From Nymphaea colorata (Eukaryota; Streptophyta; Magnoliopsida; Nymphaeales; Nymphaeaceae): a stretch of 64,000 bases of DNA. Below the pieces are notes generated by a model. It did not search any database. It saw nothing but the letters and a program-made list of their open reading frames with translations, and was not told where the DNA came from. Shown here in pieces: positions 56,614-64,000 of the stretch. Positions within the stretch are counted from its first letter, which is position 1. Each line of letters starts with the position of its first letter. The position numbers were made by a program, and so were the translations under genes. The stretch lies in the NCBI RefSeq assembly GCF_008831285.2, contig NC_045144.1:15301858-15365857 (forward strand). The letters run 5' to 3'.

Positions 56614-57480
56614 TCTTTTATTACCGCACTCATATCAAGATTTTCTAAAATTATCATGCGCTTGCACTGCCCATGCCCCTACACAAACTCGTGCTCCTAC
56701 TTATGTGACTTAGATTCTAACATGTTTGAAGCTATTGCTGCTTGTTCATAATAGATTAGTTTCCTGAACTTTTTTCTATCATTAATTAATTTTTTTGTTT
56801 TCAACTAATGTACACTGAGCGGCAACCTAATAATACTAGTAATATAGACTAATGGGCAAACTAGTAATGGTTTTGTTTTTCCAACTAAAAACAAGATGGA
56901 AACCTATAAATTACTAGTGATTTGTAAGATGAAAATATTGGTCTAACTCTTCATCCTATCTCCAAAAGAGACAATACAACAAAACAGGACAGCTCTGGCC
57001 TGCTGCTCCTCAATAAAACGCAGTCATTAATTATTGAAGGTGGCTACATGCACACGCCATTACATTACCAAAATGCCCATGGTAAAGTATAAAAAAACAA
57101 GATGAAAAGAAGATTATGAAAATGTTAGAAGTCTAAAATTTACATATCTTAATATAAATTTTCCAAAATACCCCCAATCCCTCTTCTCTGACTAGGAGAT
57201 CACCTGATGCCAGTTACTGCTTTGGTACTTGGAAATAGCACCAGAGCCATATCATATCATAAATTTAATTCAATCTGACCTCTATCGTCATTGGGGATGC
57301 AATTTTCTTCAACAACCATTTCACCTTCATCTTTTTCTTCCATCAGGCTTTTTTATGGGACTTCAGACAGTAGCAAAGGGACTGGTGTAGAATAAGTTTT
57401 GTACGTTGCCCACGTTTATGTAACAAGTGTATGCCGGATCTGGACTATATTACTAATAGATACATTTACTTTCATGTCAA
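55470..57480. other. Unit VI distal flank (inverted), no gene
   Basis: Inverted counterpart of unit II 24660-27830 and unit IV 40985-43335. Includes a (T)n-rich stretch (55640-55710), repeat S copies on minus (55750-55930, 56270-56520) and a long TA tract. The short frame at 56091-56282 is not conserved elsewhere. Confidence 0.6.
56537..56610. repeat. (TA)n microsatellite
   Basis: TA run of about 37 repeats at the place matching the GT/TA tract at 42315-42352 in unit IV and the TA tract at 26292 in unit II. Confidence 0.95.
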
Positions 57481-57489
57481 AATATTACA

Positions 57490-57722
57490 TATGCATGTAC
57501 ATGAGATAACAAATATGTATGAAATAACAAATAAGTATGTGATAATAAAAGATTTATGAGACAATGAGATAACGGATGGATAGTTGTATGAGATAATGCT
57601 AAACATAAATAGGAGATAATGTTGATGAGATGACAAAAGGTTTATGAGATAATGAGATAACGTATGGACGTGTGAGATAACACTAAACATAAACATGAGA
57701 TAATATTTATAAAATAATTTTT
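57490..57722 (-). repeat. 84-bp satellite array, copy 4 (unit VI)
   Basis: About 2.7 monomers of the same satellite, inverted like copy 1, 1.6 kb 3' of gene 6. More diverged and shorter than copies 1 and 3. Confidence 0.8.
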
Positions 57723-59250
57723 TTACTATTTAAAGGAGTATATTGATCATAACAATTTGCAAACGTTTTTTTTGTCTTTACAAAACAATTTCCTTTTGTA
57801 TTAAACATAGGCATTTTGTCGTTATTAAAACGAAAGATGAAATTTCATACACAAGGACGATGTATATATAACCAGCTTCAATCAGGGGCAACAGATGATG
57901 TGTATAGTATGCTTGCTTTTTCTCTAGTACTAAATATGAGAGGACAAGTCCAAAGTTGGCGGTTAAATAATTAGTTGCAATATTCTTTCATCCAATTAGG
58001 TAGGCTGTGTTACTAAAATCCTTATGAGTCAACCCGAATCCGCCGATTCAATGCCTAATAAGAATCAAATTTTTTTTTCAATTGAATTGCTGTGGTAAGA
58101 TTACAACAGTGAAATTGCCCGATTTTGCATGTATAATTCGAGTAATCAACTTTTCTCCATTGCAGCTTTTTGTCTTGCAAAACACTAGTTGACTTCAATT
58201 ACAGCCTCCATAAAACGTTTTTCAAAGAGTACAAACACAATCATAAGGGTCATTTATGATTTTAACAAGCCATTTTTTCTGTTAAATTTTTGGGTAAGTG
58301 GGTTTTCTACCGCTCGACAAAAAGCCGAAGCCCTCGCTCAACCTTTTATCTCTTTAGAATACCCAGTTTGCTTTGGTTTGAATTAGAAGAACAGTGTTGC
58401 TATGGGCGGCGGATGGTGCTGGCTGTCGGCATTTGAGGCAAAACATTAATGATGGAGAAAGGCCAGCAATCTCTAAGTATAGACAAGCACCAATCACCAT
58501 CAAACACGTTGGCAACTTGCTATTTAAGCTAGGCTTATCAAAGCTTCTGGGATTTTTTGAGACTGTATAGACCATCAATGACACTAAGGCTTCAGCATGT
58601 GTGAAGGCCAGAATCTTTATTCACATGACCTAAGGCATATTTCATTGAACAGCTAGGCCGAATCCACCTTTTACTGACGTTTTTCTATCCAGTACTGTCA
58701 CTGAACTGGGACCATTTGGTTGTGCTTGATCACTAAATCGGTTTAATTGGTTTGTGTAAATAAATATTGGCATTTTCTAACGCTATTAATGGAATTCAAG
58801 TTATTCTTTTACTCAATTACAGTTTATCAAATAATTTTAACTTATAATTGTATATATAGATTCAATTAAATTATGGTAGTCATAAGTATGTATTGATCTG
58901 AACACGGTATACATTAATAGTTTACAAAATCGTAGTTTGTTGAAGGAATTTATAACTTGTAATTACACCTGCGGATATTCATTTTAAATTATTATAATCA
59001 TAAATACGTTCCGTTCCATGCTCAATACATAGTGGCTTACGAAATTCAGTGAGCAAAAAGAATAATGAAATGCAAATTAAGAACACCAATGATTCACTTT
59101 ATTTCTCAAGAAACAGCATGACACACGATCACAAACAAGCAGTACCAGTTGGTCTAAGACCCAAAATCCATGTTTGTTGGACTTGGTGATTTTGGAATCC
59201 ACAGAAATCTAAAATACACAAATCTAATACAATGTGGGTCTATACATCCC
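57723..59250. other. 3' flank of gene 6, no gene
   Basis: Same orientation as unit I 289-2050 with clear similarity but many more differences and indels. It shares with unit II (21180-21260) a GCCGAAGCCCTCGC-type stretch (58323-58340) absent from units I and IV. Confidence 0.6.
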
Positions 59251-59253
59251 CAC

Positions 59254-59259
59254 TTTATT
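59254..59259 (-). terminator. poly(A) signal of gene 6
   Basis: AATAAA on minus in the conserved PP2 3' context. Confidence 0.45.
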
Positions 59260-59360
59260 ACCATCATACAAACACAACACGACAATATAGGTCGGTACGT
59301 GACAGCAAACAGACGCTATAGGACCCCCGACCCAAAGTTGTGTTCTTGTTCTTATAAAGA

Positions 59361-60175
59361 TCAAGTGGAGACAGCACGAATCTCCACTCCAGCAAACACG
59401 AGACCACTCTTCCAGTTACTGCTGCAATCCAGCAGATTAAAACTGATCTCGCGAGTAATGCCAGATGGCTGAAACGTCCCCGCCTCAATTGCTAGCCATT
59501 CTTCTCCATCCTGTTTTATGAAGTCGGAGCTCCCGGGTTTCAGATGCACTTGGCGTTTGCAGATCGTCTTCCCATCTTTCTGTCAGAGAAACCTCCGTTC
59601 CGTCTTCTAAACCTGATGCTCTATCATTGTGTTTGAAGAAGTAGAGGAGTGAGTATGTTGTATCTTTGTTGAGTATTGCCGTATCAAACGTGCCCTGGAC
59701 TTGCAGCCAGCAGACTTGTAAGAGCTCTGCTTTTTGTGAGAACCTGCCACAACATAGGTGATACATACATATTGTCAACGAGACGAAACCATCATGGATA
59801 ATAAGCATATAAAATCTTTTGGGTTTAGAAGATTTGGAAACCATTCATGCTAAACCCACATCCCATTAGCATCAATCATGATATTAATAGAATAATGGTT
59901 TCATTTTAAGATGAAATGAGACCATATATGTCACATTCTAGCTAACATCCCTTGGGATTAAAGCGGCCCAGAGAGAGAGATAGTAGATCCAGCTCTGATG
60001 GGAATCGAACAAGTGAAGCCTTGTTATGTATGTATCCTAGGTATCCGGCTATTGGAAAAGAGAGAGAGGGAGACCGTGAGTTCTGCATAGGAGACACCTT
60101 CCAGTACTTAGAGTTGTCTGCCCACCAAACCCAAACAGACTTAGGAGGTAGAACGACGGACTGGAAAACGGCCAT
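59361..60175 (-). pseudogene. PP2-type lectin, gene 6, with 2-bp frameshift
   Basis: Exon 1 is 60175-60075 (starts MAVFQSVVLPPKSV, contains WWADNSKYW), the intron 60074-59744 and exon 2 59743-59361. Splice sites are intact, but exon 2 is 383 nt instead of 385. Two bases of a CTCTCT run are missing near 59585, shifting the frame after EVSL; downstream codons (KPGSSDFI, EEWLAIEAGTF, GLVFAGVEIR) remain well preserved in the other frame. The predicted product loses its C-terminal half and reads a foreign tail of about 35 residues. Good preservation on both sides implies a recent lesion or a sequencing error. The intron is the shortest of the family (331 bp). The 3' half resembles genes 4/5, whereas the flanks resemble units I and IV, i.e. 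a mosaic. Confidence 0.82.
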
Positions 60176-60244
60176 GGCAGCTAAAGGGGCGCAAGAAGAA
60201 AGGAGATGAAGGAAAAGGGTCTGGCTGAAGATTGATGATCCACA

Positions 60245-60300
60245 GCTGAGTGTGATGACCTTTAAATAGATCTGCTACTTTACCTGTTTGGCAGACTGTA
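60245..60300 (-). promoter_or_regulatory. Promoter remnant of gene 6
   Basis: TTTAAAGGTCAT on minus stands where genes 1 and 2 have TATATAAAGGTCAT, and TGCCAAA is present about 30 bp upstream. The CTGCAGCGGGTCA word is not found. Confidence 0.35.
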
Positions 60301-60309
60301 GACTTGAAA

Positions 60310-63300
60310 ATTCAAGAACATCCATCACTCCAAGGGTACGTTGAGCTTATTATTTATTAGTTGCATTCTTCTTTCCAATAGCATCTTGACTTTTTGTGGA
60401 AGAATGGTGCCCATGAGCGTATGGGCATCATAGAGGCACCTTTCATTCACCTTTTAACTCCATAACTGGTTTCACCAGGCAACCTCATACACATAGAAAT
60501 TAATTATTCAATAATATACGGACGATTATAAGTTTGAGCTTTATAGCTCTAACTCAAACTGCTATTCCTCACATCTTTGTCAAAAATTCTGATGTTAAGT
60601 TTAACAACTCCACAATAGAGAAACTATTGGCGCTACCATAAAAATTATTGATGCTTTTCCTATTTTTACTGACGTTTTTCTTTCATCAGTAAAGTAAAGA
60701 CATGTATTTTTATAGTGAGTTCAAATGTAAATCTAAAAGGATGAAAACTTTGACATAGAGATGACTTTGACATAGAGTAGTTCGTGATGTATGAGAGGAA
60801 AATGATATTAAGATGATTCTAGTGAGTGGATCTGATTAAATTCGTGTCCTAAATCAAAGCTCAAGTCCCAAAAGAACCTTGGTTACACCTGAAGTCGTGG
60901 GGTCTATGGCAAAAAGAGTCCTAGCGCTGCAACAATTCTGGTGCTAAAGTTCAGCAACACTATAATACAAAAACTATTGGCCCTATCAGTAAAGGGTTTA
61001 TTGACGTTTTTGCAATTTTTACCAACATTTTTTGTCATCAGCAACGAATATTTTTATAGTGAGTTCAAAGGTAATTCTCAAAGGATGATTATTAGATTAG
61101 CATAGAGATGCTTGGCGATGTATGAGTGGAAGAAATTAGATTAATTTAATTTCCACAACAATTCAGAAAGTTTCAGGAAATTTTGCCAATATTTGTAATT
61201 GTTCATATTTGATTGGGTTGCTGGCCTTCCTTAGTCAATGCTTTTTCTTTTCCAACTAGTATAGAATAATTGGAAATATTAACCTAGTATAATATCATCA
61301 ACCAAATGTTTTTCCTTGTGTTTTCCAAACAACATAGACTAATGGGCAACTAAATAATTTGTAGTGGTTTTCGTATTCCAACTAAAAACAAGAAGACCGC
61401 AGTTTTTGCCATTTGTTCATTGACCAAATGTAGGTTAAATGACGCCATGCCTTGGTTTTTTCCTTCAATATTGCTTTCTTTAGATAACTTTGACTTTGCC
61501 ATTTAGAATTTATTCAGTATGTTCTTTTAGGTAGATTGTCATTAGCATTAAACCAGCTAGCTATTTAATCAAAATTTTCTTAAGATAAAGACGTTAATCA
61601 AGTTATTCTAAGTTTCAGCTAATTTTTCTTTAATTTATTCATGTGCTCGAGTTCAGGAAGTAGGAATGTAGAGAAATTTATAAAACAGACACTTATGTCA
61701 TGGATAAAAACCAGACTTCAATTTTTTGGCAAAAAGTTATTTTAAGTAAAATATAAATAACTTAATATATTTATAAAAACTATTTTGATATAAAACATAC
61801 TTTGTATCAAGTTGTTTTTATTAAAAATGTTGATTTTTCTATTATCAAAATGACGATGGAATGAGAGCCATTCAAACTTTTTAGCTCCAAAAAACTAAAA
61901 ACTAAATTGTGGCGGATCTGCAGCCATCGCCGCTGTAGCGGCCCACATCGTTCACGTCAAAATTATTTATTATTGTTGTCCCTTCAAATAACGTGTGTAT
62001 GTTATAGTGTGGTACTTCGTCATCTCCCCCAACAATGGATAAAAAAATGTACAGCTTTTTCACTGGTTGGAATTTGGAAAACTAAAAAAAAAAAAGATGA
62101 AAAAAGAAACTCATTTTGCCAATGACTACTTTCATCATCTTCACTACTGGATGGTTAGCGCATGCTGATGTAGGGATCGTACTTATTGTTGTATTAACTC
62201 CTACGTCAATTCACAAAGTTCCATCAAATTTGATTATATTGCTTTGCAGAAAAAGCAGCTGGTGGGCATGTTGGAGCCTTCCTGTATCATTAGTCAATGC
62301 TTTTCTTGTTGTTTTCCAAATAATATAGACGAATCAACAACTAAACACTTTAAGTTTAACTTCAGATAATTTTAACTTTGCCATTTAATACTTTTTTAAC
62401 ATCTTTTTAGGTAGTTTCTTAGGATAAATACGTCAATCAATATAACAGCTCAAAGATCTTGCCCTTTGTCGTTAGATGCAGTTTATACACTTAATTGTCA
62501 TTATGTTGTTATATGCTTGTATGTCAACTCATTCCCTATTAATTTTTTTAAGACGTCAAAAACATTGAAAAATTCCTTATACAGTCAACTTATGTTATGA
62601 TGCAGGGAAACTGTGGGGTTTATATTGTTGAATAGAAAATAATGATAAATCAATTGAAGTTCAAACTTTACAACAATCTTTATAGGATAAAAACGATGTA
62701 TCGATGTTTGAGTTCATAATACTTATCAAAAGAGCTACTATTAGACTTAGATATCTCCAATGAGGTTGAAGCATCGGGCGGGACAAAGACTACTAGGCAG
62801 CCAAGCTGAAGCATAGCAGGGGTCTCTTCACCAAGGCATCAAATACAAGCCTAGACCCCGAAGGAGAGGGGGAATGGTGGGGTCTTCGGCCCTCTAGTAA
62901 GCGGTAGGATGAAATACTCTTACTCTTCCAAACTACTAGTAAAAATGATAAAGGATAATTTAGCTGTAAATTCAAAGGAACCTTTTACTTCATCATTACC
63001 ATTTGATCTTTTTTATTCAAATAATATGGAGTTGCAGTTGTTGGACATAAGGTCTACCAATGCATGCATTGTGGCAGTTGTTGGACATATGTCCTACATT
63101 GGAATCACAATTAATCCTTCTGCAGTTCCTCCTTTTTTAGTCTTAGTCTGCACACTTCTTTCTTTGTCCAAAGGGGGACTTTCTTCCATAAGATGGGCTT
63201 CAAAAAGATGAAGGAGAAGTGGTTCTGGAAAAGCAGGAGGATGGCTAGAATCCAATTCTTAAAAATGTTTTGTTTACAAAGAAAGCTGCATCGATATTGT

Positions 63301-63599
63301 CGCTATACATAAAAATCTTAGAATCAGCTAAAGAGAAAAAAAAGCCCAGCCTACCCGTACAAGTAAAATGTCATCATCATTTAACAATGGTCCAACCTTT
63401 GGTCTTACAAAACATGCATTATTTAATGTTAAATATTTCCCTTAATTTGCTAATTACATGGAAAACTTGTAAATGATTTTCTTTCTACGTATCCATTAAT
63501 GAAATATTTATTGTATCGTAGATCAAAGTAAGAAGTTAACTATTTCGGACAAGCTTCCACTGAGGCTAAAGTACGCAATATTATGAGATGCAAGCAAAG
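60310..63599. other. Right copy of older tandem duplication, no gene
   Basis: Matches 52640-54949. It includes CACTA-like fragments (60625-60700 and 60955-61070) and a repeat S copy (61695-61875). Frames at 61907-62328 and 62909-63211 contain no recognisable domain and are interrupted in the left copy. Confidence 0.55.
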
Positions 63600-64000
63600 A
63601 CTAACAATCCACTTTATTAATTGCTGAGGAAACAACACAACACAAAGCATGACCACTACCAGACAAGGACAATTGGTCAACGACCCAACGTCCAAATCAA
63701 ACTGTAGACAACAACCAACAGACTTACGCTATGAAATAAAATCGAACATATTAGTGTGGATCAACACATGCATCCGCGTAATTTATTACCATTACAATAC
63801 TATCAGACAAACACGAGACACGACACAACGTATATATAGATATATAGAATGACCGACAAGCAGCTGCAATGGACGAGATGTGTGGTCGACCCCGCGTGTG
63901 TTCATAGATGATGTTGAGAATTGACCACTTGAAACCTCCTTGAGAGACTGTCACTTCTATGCCTTTTGGTAGGGGTTCACAATTGTCTGAGAGAGAAACC
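63600..64000 (-). pseudogene. PP2 relic, continuing beyond the window
   Basis: Right-hand copy of the relic at 54950-55462. The 3' UTR-like part (CCACTTTATTAATT, GACAAGGACAATTGGTC) and the start of the EVSL block (CTGAGAGAGAAACC at the window edge) are present; the rest of exon 2 would lie to the right. Whether it is as deleted as its partner cannot be seen. Confidence 0.6.

Overview
The window is nuclear DNA of a flowering plant; the species cannot be named from sequence alone. The evidence is AT-rich DNA, genes with GT-AG introns, a family of phloem protein 2 (PP2, Nictaba-type lectin) genes known only from plants, a Tnt1-like copia retrotransposon primed by initiator tRNA-Met, and remnants of hAT, CACTA and LINE elements. 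There are no bacterial-type operons, rRNA genes or CRISPR arrays, and I found no convincing tRNA gene. Most long open frames here are chance or repeat-driven.

The core is a PP2 gene cluster. Four copies look intact: gene 1 (minus, 2158-3382), gene 2 (plus, 19243-20463), gene 4 (plus, 30362-31811) and gene 5 (plus, 46394-47847). All have two exons, one phase-2 intron at the same codon and a 385-nt second exon, and encode lectin-domain-only proteins of about 160 residues without an F-box. At least seven further PP2 relics are present: a 3' half cut by a retrotransposon (gene 3, 38479-38742), a copy with a 2-bp frameshift (gene 6, 59361-60175), truncated copies at 54950-55462 and 63600-64000, degenerate fragments at 34832-35110 and 50890-51175, and an exon-1 scar near 52559-52640.

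Layout. 1-4800 and 18236-20940 are inverted arms carrying genes 1 and 2 head to head around a 13.4-kb spacer. That spacer holds a candidate MITE, a 7.9-kb hAT element (6348-14266) with similar terminal inverted repeats, an 8-bp target duplication and a decayed transposase, then a LINE fragment fused to a CACTA end. The hAT element also contains host-gene pieces: an exon of a BRAP2/BRIZ-type RING E3 ligase with its splice sites, and a receptor-like kinase fragment. A two-gene block (units II and III, about 18.2-35.4 kb) was duplicated to give units IV and V (38.5-51.4 kb). Units III and V are nearly identical for about 5.3 kb, whereas their upstream flanks have diverged. A truncated copia element (35378-38478, one LTR, no reverse transcriptase) lies at the joint and has destroyed gene 3. 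The right part (52-64 kb) is a second, older tandem duplication containing mainly PP2 relics.

A satellite with an 84-bp period lies 3' of genes 1, 2, 3 and 6 but not of genes 4 and 5. Several short AT-rich dispersed repeats recur through the units, and (TA)n tracts sit in introns and at breakpoints. The genes do not form a pathway; the window shows birth and death of one lectin family driven by segmental duplication and transposons. All identity statements come from reading by eye, not from computed alignments.
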